DNA of 64,000 nt from Amorphochlora amoebiformis (GCA_054601695.1 BAAHQB010000005.1:124001-188000); one strand, 5' to 3'. Positions 1 through 13,666 are shown, counted from the first letter of the stretch. A program made the numbers and translations. The notes: a model not told the origin generated them from the letters alone.

Positions 1-289
1 CGACTCTGCTGTTTCTGGGCTTCTTATGCCCTATTTTGTGCCTGATACGCCCGCTGAGCCCTCTCATCTTAAGAAGAGGTATGGATTTTAAACAAAGTCT
101 TTCGTGTGCAATGTTTGGGATATCTTTTTAAGTTTGTGAATTGTGTGTGTATATGTTTTGCAAATCGTTTATAATATGACCCCTCTTGTGTGTGTGTGTA
201 TTGTTTGTATGTCTTTTGAAGAATAGATTCTTTTGCGTATACATGTTTTCTATGTCTTTTCACTATTTCTTTGGTGTATAAATGTCTGC

Positions 290-331
<42 letters not shown>

Positions 332-427
332 ATATATGTGTATATGTATGTATATGTCTTGTATATATATTATGTATATATACTGTATATATATATACAT
401 ATATATGTGTGTGTATGTATAGAGATG

Positions 428-478
<51 letters not shown>

Positions 479-511
479 ATGTATACATATATATATATAT
501 ATATAAATATG

Positions 512-552
<41 letters not shown>

Positions 553-627
553 AAACATAGATATATAAACAGATCCGGATGGTCTAGGTGGGAGTCCCTT
601 CAATGCACGGTATACAATACATTATAT

Positions 628-723
<96 letters not shown>

Positions 724-751
724 AATATATATATATTAAAATGTTTTTCAG

Positions 752-787
<36 letters not shown>

Positions 788-812
788 AAAAAAAAAATAT
801 ATATATATATGC

Positions 813-859
<47 letters not shown>

Positions 860-2320
860 TACACACATATACACATATATATATATATATATATATATAT
901 TAATACATGTACATACAGTACATATTTATTTAATTATTTCCATACATGCAAACATCTTTGTAGGTCTGCGACACGGTAGCCCTGTTCACCCAACAAGACC
1001 TCAAGTCCGCAAAAGACTCCCAGAAATCCCGGGGAAATCTCCAGGAATCTTCAGGAAGTCTCCAGAAATCCTCAGGAAATCTCCCGGAATCGAATTCTGC
1101 GCAGAAATCTCCCGGGAATCTCCAAGCTCCTCAGGCCCGAGAAGAGAAGAAGAGAGACAGCGCTACCTCTGTTGCTGGTGTTATTGGGGATCTAGCCTCT
1201 CCAAGCTATCGTGAGTGAAATCGAGAGGGAGAGAGAGATTACTGGGAGAGAGTGTGCGTGTGTGAGCGTCTGTGAGAGAGAGAGAGAGAGCGAGAGAGCA
1301 CACAGAGAGAGAGAGCAGATAGAGAGCTAGAGTGAGAGACAGCGCAGAGAGAGAGGAAATATGTGGATATTCCAGGAGAAGAGAGTAAAGTATGGCTTAA
1401 ACTTTGTCAAACATTAACTTCATCTTTTCCTTATCTCTCCCCCCCCCCTTCTCTCTCTATCACTCGCTCTCTCCCTCTCTCGCTCTCTCCCTCTCTCTCC
1501 CTCTCTCGCTCTCTCCCTCTCTCTCCCTCTCTCGCTCTCTCCCTCTCTCGCTCTCTCCCTCTCTCGCTCTCTCCCTCTCTCGCTCTCTCCCTCTCTCGCT
1601 CTCTCCTTCTCTCCCTCTCTCCCTCTCTCGCTCTCTCCCTCTCTCGCTCTCTCCCTCTCTCGCTCTCTCCCTCTCTCGCCCATTCTCTCTCTCCTGTTAT
1701 ACACTCGGAAGCTCCTCTCTCCAGGAAGGCAGCTCTTCGAGCCGCGAACGCTGCTGGGAAATTACGTCTAAACTGTACCGAGTGTGAGCGAGAGAGCGAC
1801 CTGAAACCAAGGTGAGAGGGAGCGAGGAGAGGAAGAGAGCGGAGAAACGGGAAGGAGAGAGAGAGAGAAAGTAGGAAAGAGAGAGAAAGCAAGAAAGAGG
1901 AAAAAGCAAGAAAGAGAGTGAAAGCAAGAAAGAGAGAAAGCAAGAAAGAGAGAGAAAGCAAGAAAGAGAGAGAAAGCAAGAAAGAGAGAGAAAGCAAGAA
2001 AGAGAGAGAAAGCAAGAAAGAGAGAGATAGCAAGAAAGAGAGAGAAAGCAAGAAAGAGAGAGAAGCAACAAAGAGAGAGAGAGAGAAAGCAAGAAAGCGA
2101 GAGAAGGCAAGAAAGAGAGAGAAAGAGAGAGAGCGTGTTCTTTGTTGTTTATTCTCGTTCTCGTTGTTGAAGTTGAGGCGTTTCGTCTTTTTTTAGATAA
2201 ATTTGGTTTGTTTGGTTGTAGGCAAGAGGGGGGGGAACATCGACCAGGGGGTATGTGTGCAAAAGGATTGTCATTATATGTTATAATTATTAAATTATTA
2301 TTTTTATTATTATATATAGA

Positions 2321-2357
<37 letters not shown>

Positions 2358-2363
2358 ATATAT

Positions 2364-2395
<32 letters not shown>

Positions 2396-2514
2396 CATAT
2401 ATATATTACACGTATATACATATATATATATATATATATTTATATTATATATGTATATATATATATAGAATGTATAAAATACATGTATGAAAGATATGTA
2501 TATATATATATATC

Positions 2515-2552
<38 letters not shown>

Positions 2553-3107
2553 TGACCAATCACTATTTTAATACAAACAAATACATGCTCATACATAATG
2601 TTGCATATATGCACTACATATCCAAATATAATGTAACATACATTACAATATATATATATCAATAAATCAATATCGATATATATATATATATATATATAAA
2701 TCTATATATATATATAGGGGAAAGCACAATCGCAAGAAGAGAGCCGCCTTGGATATGTTTAGTATGTGGCCATATTGGTAATTCCAACTTCTACACCAAA
2801 CAAACAAAAAAAATCCAAAACTGTTTCGAAAATCTCTATCGCTCTCGAATTGATTCTCTCTCAAAAAAAAAAAAAAAGAAAAAGATTTCTCTTCTCTCCT
2901 AGCTCCTCTCTCTCTCTCTCTTTCCTAGTCCTCTCTCTCTCTCTCCTTCCTAGCCCTCTCTCGATCCCTCTCTCTTCTCTTCCTTAACCTTCCCCCACCC
3001 CTCTCTCTCCATTCTGTCGTCAACTTTTCAAGGGAGAGGAAAGAGAAACCAAGAAAGAGAGAGATTGAGAGAGGGAGAGAGATTGAGAGAGAGAGAGAGA
3101 GATTGAG

Positions 3108-3160
<53 letters not shown>

Positions 3161-3631
3161 TGAGAGAGAGAGAGAGATCGAGAGAGAAAGAGAGAGATTG
3201 AGAGAGAGAGAGAGAGATTGAGAGAGAGAGATTGAGAGAGAGGGATATTGAGACAGGGAGAGACATTACGAGAGAGAGAGAGAGAGGTTGAGAGAGAGAG
3301 AGAGATTGAGAGAGAGAGATTGAGAGAGAGAGATTGAGAGAGAGAGAGAGATTGAGAGAGAGAGATATATATTGCGAGAGAGAGAGCGAGATTGCGAGAG
3401 AGAGAGAGAGATTGAGAGAGAGAGAGAGATAGAGAGATTGAGAGATAGAGAGAGATTGAGAGAGTGAGAGAGAAATTGAGAGATTGTGAGAGAGAGAGAT
3501 TGAGAGAGAGAGAGAGAGAGAGATTTGTTTTACCCCTAAGTGTGTTTCTTTGTCTTTATTTATTATACATAGGGTGTGGTAGATTCCAGCAAAGCCATGC
3601 TGTTAGACACTTTGAGACAACGGGCCATAGG

Positions 3632-3667
<36 letters not shown>

Positions 3668-3972
3668 CATATATATATATATATATAAGCACATAAGTGT
3701 GTGTGTATGTCTATGTGTTTTCTACGTGTGTGTGTATATTGCATGCATGCATATTTGTGAATATTATATATATATATATATATATACATATGATATATAT
3801 ATATATATACATATATATATTTTCGTTATTCTTAAAGTGAGAGGTTAAGAAGAGCATATAAGTGTGTGTATATGTTTAGGTGTTTTCTACGTGGGTGTGT
3901 GTATATTGTATACATACATATTTGTGAATATTATATATATATACATAAATATATATGTGTATATATGTATAT

Positions 3973-4007
<35 letters not shown>

Positions 4008-4040
4008 ATATACATACACATGTTTGTGTGTGTATGCCTT

Positions 4041-4089
<49 letters not shown>

Positions 4090-4159
4090 GTATATATATA
4101 TACAGATTTTCGTTATTCTTAAAGTCAGAGGCTATATGGGATTATGAAGGAGACGGGTA

Positions 4160-4219
<60 letters not shown>

Positions 4220-5305
4220 TGTATATAATTTATGTATAACACATATACACACACACACAATATATATATATATATATGTATATATATGCATAAAAATAAC
4301 GTATGTGAATATGCATGGGTTTATTCAACATAAATGCGGAGATATATATACACACACATGTAATATATATATATATATGTATATATATATGTATGTATAT
4401 ATGTGTATTATGTATATATGTATACATTCAGATATGTACATCGGTTATTACGCCACAAAACCAACGGTTTTGCAAGGCGGTACACTTTGACGATAGAGGT
4501 ATTTCGCACGCACACATACACACACACACACACGCAAACACACACGCAAACACATCCAAAACCACTCACCATACACACGCTCACAACGGTATACATCCAT
4601 TCATCATTACGCGATTACACACGTGCATGAGAGAGAGACAGATGCCGACCGCTCAGAGAAAGAGAATGGTATTCAATGCTGATATCAAGCTGAAACACAA
4701 GATAGAGTTGTATACTTGGATAATGGGGTATTGCAAACACGCACAGGGAAACAGTTACAGCAAAGCGATATACATACATTAACCAATGCAGGCGTATATG
4801 GAGAGATAGGCCTTTTAGTCACCATTGAGGTGTGAAAGGAACACAGACGTTGAAATATAGTCCAGAAGACGAATACATTGAAACATAGTGTGAAAGTCAG
4901 AGATCTCTATTCTCACTCCCTCGCTCTCTACAATTCCTCTCTCTCTCGCTCTCCTGACATCTACTCTCTCTTTTCTCTCTCCCTCGCTCTCTACAATTCC
5001 TCTCTCTCTCGCTCTCCTGACATCTACTCTCTCGTAAAGGACACAGACATTGAAACATAGTCCAGAAGACACAAACATTGAAATATAGTGTGAAAGTCAG
5101 AGACATTGAAATATGGTGTAAAGGACACAGACATTGAAACACAGTGTAAAAAGACACAGATATTGAAAGATAGTGTAAAGGACACAGACATTGAAATATA
5201 TGGGGGGGGGGAGAGGGAGGACAGAAAGAAGAGAGAGATAGCGGAAGGGGTGTATATATACATGTATATACATATATATATATATATATATATTATATAG
5301 ATATT

Positions 5306-5353
<48 letters not shown>

Positions 5354-5491
5354 ATGTTACATAGATATTATATGTATGTATGTGTGTGTGTATATGTATA
5401 TGTATGTATATATATATATGTGCACATATATATGTATATATCTTTTCGTTGACTTCCCGAATCACCACCTCTTTTCTCATATATATTTATC

Positions 5492-5524
<33 letters not shown>

Positions 5525-5600
5525 CACCATATTAAATAAATATATAGAGAGAAAAAGAAAGAGAAAGATACTGCGAGAGAGAGAGAGATTAGAGTACATA

Positions 5601-5633
<33 letters not shown>

Positions 5634-6621
5634 CACATAATATTACTCAAAAGGTTGGAGAAGGCAGTGCCCTAACAGGAGTGAAACTCAAAGCAATATC
5701 AGGTCAACCAAACCATCGCTAAACCCTAACCCTAACCCTAACCCTAACCCTAACCCTAACCCTAACCCTAACCTTACCCCAACCCTAAACCTAACCCTAA
5801 CCCTAACCCTAACCGTCAGTCCCTGGTCCAACCAGCCGTAAATTAGCTTAGATATATTCAAACCATAGCCCTGGCATTAACCCTAACCCCAACAATATGG
5901 TCTGCTGTGATCCCTAGCAGCAAAATATACCCCACCATGTGAGGGAGTCAATGGTTCTCGGACAAGACATGCTGAATAATAACATCTTAACCCTAACCTT
6001 GATTCCAACCCTAACCCTAACCCTAACCCTAACCCTAACCCTAACCCTAACCCTAACCCTAACCCTAACCCTAACCGAGTCAATGGTCCTAGGACTAAGA
6101 CATGCTGAATAATCTGATCCTAACCCTAACCCTAACCCAAACCCTAACCCTAACCCCAACCCTAACCCTAACCCTAACCCAAACCCTAACCCAAACCCTA
6201 ACCCTAACCTTAACCCTAACCCCAACCTTAACCCTAACCCTAACCCTAACCCTAACCCTAACCCTAACCCTAAGCCCGAGTCTTTCTAAGTTAAGAGCAT
6301 TGTAAGCACTTGTTGTATTGATGAAGACATAAATGTTAGTTGTAAGGAACTTGTATTATAATATAAACGTAACCAAAAGCTGTATAATAATAATATATAG
6401 ACATAGGTGTTAGTTGTAAGGAACTTGTATTATAATATAAACGTAACCAAAAGCTGTATAATAATAATATACATAATATATAAATATATATATATATTTG
6501 TATATGTGTTTTTTTAGGGCATTATAACCATTTATTAACGGTTTTGTTGACGAAGCAACAGCATCATTATTTACTAGAACTTTCCAAGGTTTTAATGAAT
6601 GTGTACATATATTATATATAC

Positions 6622-6704
<83 letters not shown>

Positions 6705-6789
6705 GTATACATATTATATATATATATATATATATATGTGTATACATAAAAATGTATATAATGCGTGCATATATGTGTGTGTGCGAATT

Positions 6790-6842
<53 letters not shown>

Positions 6843-7359
6843 TGTATATACACACATATATATATACATGTACATGTTGTGGGTGTGTATGTAAGGTTTT
6901 ATGTATGTATCAATAAATGTATATAAATAAATAAATATATATATATATACATGTAATATATATATAACCAGGAGCACAGTAGGTCAAAACAAGCACGCAA
7001 GCAGCTCTCCACAGAAGAAGCCAAATTGCAACACCTTAAGGTCTCCTGAAATCTCCAAATCTCTCTAAATCTCTCCAAATCTCTCTAAATCTCTTAAGTC
7101 TCTCCAAATCTCTCCAAATCTCTCTAAATCTCTCCAAATCTCTCTAAGGCTCTCCAAATCTCTCTAAATCTCTCCAAATCTCTCTAAATCTCTTCAAATC
7201 TCTCCAATCTCCGAATCTCACCTTTTTTTAACGTAAATACATACATATATAAATAGATGTAAATATATATACATATATATATATATAATATTTATATATA
7301 TATATATATGTATGTATATATATATATATATATATATATGAATTTATATTTTTATGCAA

Positions 7360-7410
<51 letters not shown>

Positions 7411-7427
7411 CGTGCGTGCGTGTGTGC

Positions 7428-7503
<76 letters not shown>

Positions 7504-7505
7504 TA

Positions 7506-7566
<61 letters not shown>

Positions 7567-7697
7567 TATATACATATATATGTATAATATATATAATATA
7601 TATACAATATATTTGTATGTATTGTAGTTTGTTTACACACATGTAATATATATACACATATATATATATATATATATATATGTACATATATACAAAA

Positions 7698-7732
<35 letters not shown>

Positions 7733-7734
7733 AG

Positions 7735-7768
<34 letters not shown>

Positions 7769-8125
7769 CATTTGTTTTTATGAATAATATACATGTTGAA
7801 TATATATATATCCACATATATATATAGATATATGTATAGATATATATGTATATATATGTTGTTAGGATAGCATCCAGAAGGGAGAGAAGGTGATTCGAGG
7901 ACTCAACAAAAAAATAGCTACCCTTCAGGTTATACAACATATATACATACATATTAACTATATCTATAATATATATATATATACATACCCTTCAGGTTAT
8001 ATAACATATATACATACATATATATATATATATGTATACATATATGTGTATGTATGTCGAGGACTCAACAAAAAAATAGCTACCTTTCAGGTTATATAAC
8101 ATATATACATACATACTAACTATAT

Positions 8126-8170
<45 letters not shown>

Positions 8171-8270
8171 GTATATATATATATGTATACATATATGTGT
8201 ATGTATGTCGAGGACTCAACAAAAAAATAGCTACACTTCAGGTTATACACATATATACATACATATTAAC

Positions 8271-8313
<43 letters not shown>

Positions 8314-8389
8314 TATATTTTTTGTGTGTATATATATATATATATGCATATATGTGTATGTATGTATGTGTGTTTGTGTATTTGTGCCC

Positions 8390-8446
<57 letters not shown>

Positions 8447-8499
8447 TTAACAAAGATATATAAATATATATATATATATATGTTATCTATTTATTGCAG

Positions 8500-8541
<42 letters not shown>

Positions 8542-8616
8542 CATATATATATATATATACATATATATTAGGGTAGGATAAGCAAGGAAAGCGCCCAAGT
8601 GGAGTTTCTGAAAGAT

Positions 8617-8672
<56 letters not shown>

Positions 8673-8678
8673 CGTGTG

Positions 8679-8718
<40 letters not shown>

Positions 8719-8974
8719 GGTAAGATAAGCAAGGAAAGCTCCCAAGTGGAGTTTCTGAAATATCATATATATACATATACATATATATATATATATATAT
8801 AAATATAAATATATACATATATATATATATGTATTATATATATCAGGGTAAGATAAGCAAGGAAAGCTCCCGAGTGGAGTTTCTGAAAGATCATATATAT
8901 ACATATATACAAATATACATATACATATATACAAATATACATATACATATATGTACATATATATACATATATAC

Positions 8975-9010
<36 letters not shown>

Positions 9011-9295
9011 ATCAGGGTAAGATAAGCAAAGAAAGCTCCCGAGTGGAGTTTCTGAAAGATTTGAATGATACGCTTATAAAAGGACAAACAAAGACCAAAC
9101 CTACCAATAAAGTTATCTATATTTATATAATATGTGTATATATATATGTGTGTATGTGTGTATATATGTATGTATATGTATACATTTACATATTGTGTGT
9201 ATGTGTGTGTGTGTTATATGTGTGTATATGTGCACATATTCAATATGAGTACGTGAATATACGAAAATAAAAACCATTATACACAAAATACACTG

Positions 9296-9367
<72 letters not shown>

Positions 9368-9376
9368 TCCCTTATA

Positions 9377-9411
<35 letters not shown>

Positions 9412-9480
9412 AAATATATACATGTGTAAATATATATACATACATATACATTCATATTTACATTCGTATGTATACATATG

Positions 9481-9519
<39 letters not shown>

Positions 9520-9685
9520 CTACATATATATACATAGGTATGTACAAACATAATACATACATATATATATATATATAAGCTTACGTATATACAGGCAAGT
9601 TTAACCCGGGTGGATGTAAAGGTTGCGGAATGCGATAGACGAGTTGCTGTGCTGGAGAAAGAGGTAATATAGATATATATATATA

Positions 9686-9760
<75 letters not shown>

Positions 9761-9840
9761 ATGTGTGTGTGTGTGTGTGCGTGTGTGTGTGTGTGTGTAT
9801 GTTTGTCTGTTGTGAGCGTGTGCGTGTGTGTTTTCATAGG

Positions 9841-9875
<35 letters not shown>

Positions 9876-9991
9876 ACATACACATATATATATATATGTA
9901 TTCGTATAGATTTACTAGATATATTTAACCAGTATATACATCAAATGTACGCGATTAGGTGGAGAAATTGATGAAGGAACTGGACGACTGA
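1..9991 (+). CDS. BRAP: BRAP2/BRIZ-type RING + ZnF-UBP ubiquitin ligase (5' truncated)
   Basis: Fifteen exons join in frame to 374 residues plus a stop: 2-78, 573-609, 964-1210, 1712-1811, 2740-2777, 3573-3630, 4106-4156, 4432-4498, 5654-5702, 6518-6588, 6972-7040, 7866-7928, 9016-9111, 9595-9663, 9959-9991. Phases match at every junction. A UBP zinc finger is clear: CTEC, then [10 protein letters not shown], then [19 protein letters not shown], then AIWDYEGDG and [12 protein letters not shown], the block that in BRAP2 and plant BRIZ follows the finger (WDYAGDNYVHRL). The C-terminal coiled coil carries [24 protein letters not shown] and [10 protein letters not shown] before TGA, matching BRIZ (EYNELL, FLEDLNENLVK). 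Family role: a cytosolic E3 that in animals damps Ras-MAPK signalling and in plants acts in germination. The N-terminal RRM-like part and first RING half lie left of the window. The RING end (DSAVSGLLM ... [10 protein letters not shown]) lacks several zinc ligands. Residues about 38-120 are a Ser/Gln/Lys-rich insert. The exon starts at 573 (or 588) and 2740 are the least certain. Confidence 0.88.
270..905. repeat. (TA)n microsatellite, representative of window-wide intron filler
   Basis: Long, nearly pure TA runs interrupted by TG/CA steps. The same material recurs in almost every intron of the window. Large examples are at about 14103-14165, 15352-15430, 23038-23116, 24880-25039, 31180-31260, 31465-31575, 32045-32100, 32478-32578, 38612-38810, 40930-41025, 41430-41525 and 61000-61170. 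All Ile-Tyr rich frames come from these tracts and are not genes. Confidence 0.97.
573..1210 (+). other. BRAP exons 2-3: RING tail and low-complexity linker
   Basis: Exon 573-609 follows a CAG and ends before GTATAC. It encodes the W-x4-C-x2-C end of the RING. Exon 964-1210 follows TTTGTAG and ends at a strong GTGAGT. It codes a repetitive Ser/Gln/Asn/Lys-rich linker ([16 protein letters not shown] and variants), then [16 protein letters not shown]. The underlying DNA is an imperfect repeat of AAATCTCC/AGGAATC type, so this linker may have grown by repeat expansion. A second frame of 964-1210 is also open but does not fit the phases of both flanking exons as well. Confidence 0.6.
1212..3530. 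repeat. GA/CT-rich simple repeats in BRAP introns
   Basis: Blocks of (GA)n occur at about 1212-1350, 1815-2135 (period about 21, AAGCAAGAAAGAGAGAG type) and 3030-3520 (TTGAGAGAGAGAGA type). A (CTCTCTCCCTCTCTCG)n block lies at about 1435-1690, and a CT-rich block at 2890-3010. Each flanks or fills the introns around exons 1712-1811 and 2740-2777. The polypyrimidine block ends just before the exon-4 acceptor and could serve as its pyrimidine tract. Confidence 0.9.
4836..5200. repeat. Degenerate tandem repeat in a BRAP intron
   Basis: Units of roughly 20-60 bases built on ACAGACATTGAAA-TATAGTGTGAAAG recur about ten times. Two copies of a 57-base CTCCCTCGCTCTCTACAATT-type segment lie at about 4915-5033. 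There is no coding signal that fits the phase-0 junction between exons 4432-4498 and 5654-5702, so this stretch is intronic. Confidence 0.75.
5716..6280 (+). repeat. Interstitial telomeric repeats (CCCTAA)n inside a BRAP intron
   Basis: Three blocks, at about 5716-5815, 5998-6075 and 6118-6276, are runs of CCCTAA with a few point variants, separated by unique spacers that share AAGACATGCTGAATAAT. They lie between BRAP exons 5654-5702 and 6518-6588, so they are intronic. The C-rich strand is the sense strand of the host gene. Confidence 0.95.
7041..7215 (+). repeat. AAATCTCTC(T/C)-type minisatellite downstream of BRAP exon 11
   Basis: About sixteen units of 10-11 bases (CTCTCTAAAT / CTCTCCAAAT) begin directly at the donor of exon 6972-7040. 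A similar motif (CTAAATCTCT) occurs five times at about 56765-56815 inside the mitochondrial-carrier gene. It has no GT and no AG over most of its length on the sense strand. Confidence 0.85.
7866..8250 (+). repeat. Tandem copies of BRAP exon 12 3' end plus donor
   Basis: The full exon 7866-7928 ends ATAGCTACCCTTCAG|GTTATA. Truncated copies of its last about 37 bases, each with the donor and the start of the intron, recur at about 8056-8097 and 8207-8245, with a shorter remnant at 7985-8000. The copies lie only downstream of the real exon and share a new left junction (GTATGTCGAGG). Confidence 0.9.
8571..9060 (+). repeat. Tandem copies of BRAP exon 13 5' end plus acceptor
   Basis: The segment AAGATAAGCAAGGAAAGCTC through GAGTTTCTGAAAGAT occurs at about 8574, 8717, 8848 and 9018. 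Only the last copy (exon 9016-9111) continues into an open frame that ends at a donor. The upstream copies keep the acceptor end and then run into TA repeats, so they are decoy 3' splice sites or pseudo-exons. Confidence 0.9.
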
Positions 9992-10652
9992 CCTGCATGT
10001 CTCCGGAATTCGCGTAGCTCTAGTATCTAGCGTATCATGTGACAGATTGAATGTATATTTTAGGATTTACTAGTTCGAATTCGTGACTCTTGAGAGATCT
10101 AAATCTAGCATCTTCTGGTCTTTCGCCGTGCTTGCACATGATCAGACGATATCTAGATTATACTAGTATATACCATTTTTCGATGTCTCTCACGGCATCT
10201 CACACATTCCATCTAGTCCATATATCACAGGCCTGACAATATCATGGCTATTAAACTTAAATTTGTGTGAGCCATAGAATTGTTTGTTCTTTTTTCAAAG
10301 TTACATCTAGACTCAGAGTCTAGTACTAGTAGTACTAGAGTAATCAGAGTCTAGAGAGTCATGCCAGTCATGAGTTATCTAGAGTATATCTAATAGTTTA
10401 GGTATAGTATTACACGCATATACTAGATCCAGTAGATACACTATATACTAGTATATACTAGATTTATGCGATGTATAACGGTATATCTATATATTTGCAT
10501 GTAAAAATGCGTGACGGTACAAGTACGTACACTTGAATACGTCTTTAAGCACTGATTTTCAAAAAATAATTTATCCTTCCGCGGCGGATGTGCTAGCCGT
10601 CTTGTCTACCCCTAGTCAGGCTGTACACGTTGGCAACGGACCGGTCACGCTA
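9992..10652. other. Convergent intergenic spacer between BRAP and MRG15 genes
   Basis: It lies between the stop codons of two genes that face each other. Microsatellite is almost absent. Instead there are many CTAG and TATACTAG words (for example CTAGTATATACTAG near 10450). No open frame with splice support was seen. The 3' UTRs and polyadenylation sites of both genes must be here, but no poly(A) signal can be assigned with confidence. Confidence 0.75.
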
Positions 10653-10821
10653 CTATCGCACATTCTTAGCTTTTTCTAGGTGCTCCTTGGATTGTTTTTT
10701 GTACTCGCCTCGAAGGATATGGGACTTCTTCTTGACGATATGTCTGGAAGATAGTTTGATCGTGAGTGTGTAGTAGGATTGACTGATAAAAGATGTCACA
10801 TTTACATGCATACATCTGCAT

Positions 10822-10852
<31 letters not shown>

Positions 10853-10934
10853 TATATCATATACATATACATAAATGAACATATACGTATCATATATATA
10901 TCAAATATAAATATATATATATATATATTATATC

Positions 10935-10975
<41 letters not shown>

Positions 10976-11069
10976 GTTTAATGTATGTACACACAAATAA
11001 ACACACACACATACATATATATTTATATATATATATATGTATATACAAATATATAGATATAGTATTGTA

Positions 11070-11113
<44 letters not shown>

Positions 11114-11340
11114 TATGCGTGTGTATATTTCAATTACATAAACATGCATATACACACATTCAAACCCGAAAAACATGACAATCTCCTCACATCCATGCCT
11201 AATCATAGTGACTACTAACCCACATATAATCATAGTGACTACTAACCCACACAGGTTGTTGATCTCTCTCCCAATAGCCTCCTTCTGCTGGTCGGTTAAT
11301 CCAGTGCTCTCGCAAAGTGTTGGCATCTTGACTGGTTGGC

Positions 11341-11384
<44 letters not shown>

Positions 11385-11429
11385 ATATATATATATTATA
11401 TATGTAACTCTCTCTCTCTCGTCTCTCCC

Positions 11430-11461
<32 letters not shown>

Positions 11462-11525
11462 CGTATTACCCTAAATATGTGAATATACATACATATAAAC
11501 ATATATACATAAATATATATACATA

Positions 11526-11556
<31 letters not shown>

Positions 11557-11682
11557 TAAATATTTATATGGATGTGTAATAAGTATGTATAAATATAATT
11601 TATATTCTCCAATTTGTGCATGTACATGTACATATATATAAATATAATATACATATATAAATATATATATATAATATAGATA

Positions 11683-11716
<34 letters not shown>

Positions 11717-11722
11717 CATATA

Positions 11723-11782
<60 letters not shown>

Positions 11783-11794
11783 AATATGTTTACA

Positions 11795-11834
<40 letters not shown>

Positions 11835-11840
11835 ACACAC

Positions 11841-11894
<54 letters not shown>

Positions 11895-11940
11895 TATACA
11901 TATATATTATATATGTATATATATATATATGTATATATAT

Positions 11941-11981
<41 letters not shown>

Positions 11982-12042
11982 GTATATTCCTGATCTCTCT
12001 GTTCCTCACTGCCTAGAGTGAATCTCTTACGTCTCTCAATAC

Positions 12043-12109
<67 letters not shown>

Positions 12110-12134
12110 TATATATATTACATATGTATATATG

Positions 12135-12174
<40 letters not shown>

Positions 12175-12245
12175 TGTATATATATAAATATATTTACATA
12201 TGTAATCCCTTCTATTTTTTTCTCAAAAACCTTTCTCCTGAATGT

Positions 12246-12300
<55 letters not shown>

Positions 12301-13666
12301 TTATATATAAAGATATGATGTATATATGTATGTAACGTAACATGCACCCTCGTGCATAATGAATACCAAATGGGACTGAAATTCAAGAAGTCCTCCAAGC
12401 TGATAGCAACTTAGAATCAATCGTGACAAAAAAATGAACTACCAAATAGACGAAGTAGATGAATCGCCCCGTACATCGAGATTGCTGTATTGTCCGCTGC
12501 CTTGACTTTCTCCTAACAAAAGTGTAAAACATTATAACAAATCATAGCTATGGGAAGCAAATCCAATAGATATCATCCCATGTACCTCGTACAGAGGTCT
12601 CTCTAGACGATACAGCAGCATTTGCCCCAGGGAATGCTCAAAATATATCTTCAGGGCGTTGACGATGTTTTTCGAGATCTCTGATCTGGTGGAATCAAGA
12701 GTAATTCAGGATAGGCTTTTAGGAGGGGGAAGGAAGAGGACTGACTGCTTGACATCCTTCGTTGAGGGTTTTTTGTTCTCTTCGATGATGTTCGATAGAT
12801 AAAAGTTCAGTATTTCCTCCACGCTCGGCTTCACTGGCAGCTGCATCACCTGACAAAGCGAGGGCGAGGGAGAATGAATCAGCATACTCCAATCATACTA
12901 GGGTATAGATTTTATTCCATTAACTCAAAATAAAGACGCAACAAGTCTACAATATTGACTCAGTATGGAATACATCAAAACATGCTTACCCGGTCATGCC
13001 GATTGATGTGCTCCCAGTCGTCAATGAGGCGCTTCTTGAGCTCCGCCGGTAACGTTATCTTCATTCCTGGCGATGGATGCTCTTCTTCTACCTCTTCGCG
13101 TTGACGCTTCTTGCTTTTATTCGCTGGAAGAAAGGTTACGTGATATGAGAGCGGGCAAGGCAGTTGGGGTTTTCGGAGGGAAGACCTTTGCCCTTCATCT
13201 TCTTTTCTGAGAGGAGGTTATTGTGCATGAGTATCGATATAAGTAGACAATTTGAATTCGGGGGAGTGAGAGGACGTGCGAGAACTTACCATATCGTGCC
13301 TCTAGGTTCTTTTGAAGCTTCTCGTTCTCAGCCGAAAACTTTTTAATTCTTTCCGCTGTGATCCATTCATCCCATCTGCGCACCAAAAAATACGTAGTGT
13401 CAGAAAAGGCATCATTGACCGCACGAATGCTACGATTAGGGTCAACTTTTTGCTCCATTTGTGATAGTGCACATAATACTGCGCCTCTTCGTCAGAGGTT
13501 GCCGGTTTGACCTTCGATATCTGTCACAGCACAGCGTTATAGTGAAAAAAAATCTAAGCCTCCGACCGGGGTAAATCGATACCTTAGCTTTGTACAGCTT
13601 CGGCCCATGTAGAGCCAACACCGTCTCGTTCTTGGCGTACGTCTCGTCTCCCGCAGACCCCGCCAT
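10653..13666 (-). CDS. MORF4L1: MRG15/EAF3-type chromo-barrel and MRG-domain protein
   Basis: Nine exons on the minus strand join in frame to 273 residues plus a stop: 13666-13583, 13520-13447, 13375-13290, 13123-12990, 12849-12746, 12685-12586, 12512-12443, 11331-11253, 10743-10653. The N-terminus is a chromo barrel with its aromatic residues: [13 protein letters not shown], then [21 protein letters not shown] Lys/Glu-rich linker follows. The MRG domain begins [20 protein letters not shown] and continues [59 protein letters not shown] and [20 protein letters not shown]. Family role: the chromo barrel reads methylated H3K36, and the MRG domain recruits partners in NuA4/Rpd3S-type histone acetylase and deacetylase complexes. 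Length is near the family norm (about 320). The start at 13666 was chosen because it opens directly into the chromo domain. The last two junctions rest on phase and MRG similarity. The large TA repeats (11340-12330) are in one intron. Divergent neighbour at 14357. Confidence 0.93.

Noticed and set aside
1404-2051. Ser-Leu and Glu-Arg repeat frames (also 28476-29166, 35006-35636, 36270-37413)
   Set aside because: Translations of (CT)n/(GA)n repeats. The true exons in these regions are short and lie beside the repeats.
4630-4840. Non-repetitive stretch with an open frame ([17 protein letters not shown])
   Set aside because: BRAP exons 4432-4498 and 5654-5702 join directly in phase 0 and align with the family, so this stretch is best read as intron. 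It could be a relic of something else.
5716-6280. True chromosome end or a fragmented-assembly telomere
   Set aside because: The repeats are flanked on both sides by exons of one gene that join in frame, and similar arrays recur across the whole window.
5883-6305. Open frames of Gly-Leu, Leu-Thr or Arg-Val repeats (also near 17733, 42158, 50350, 63450)
   Set aside because: They are six-base telomeric or CCTAAG repeats, which are open in all phases; no start or splice context.
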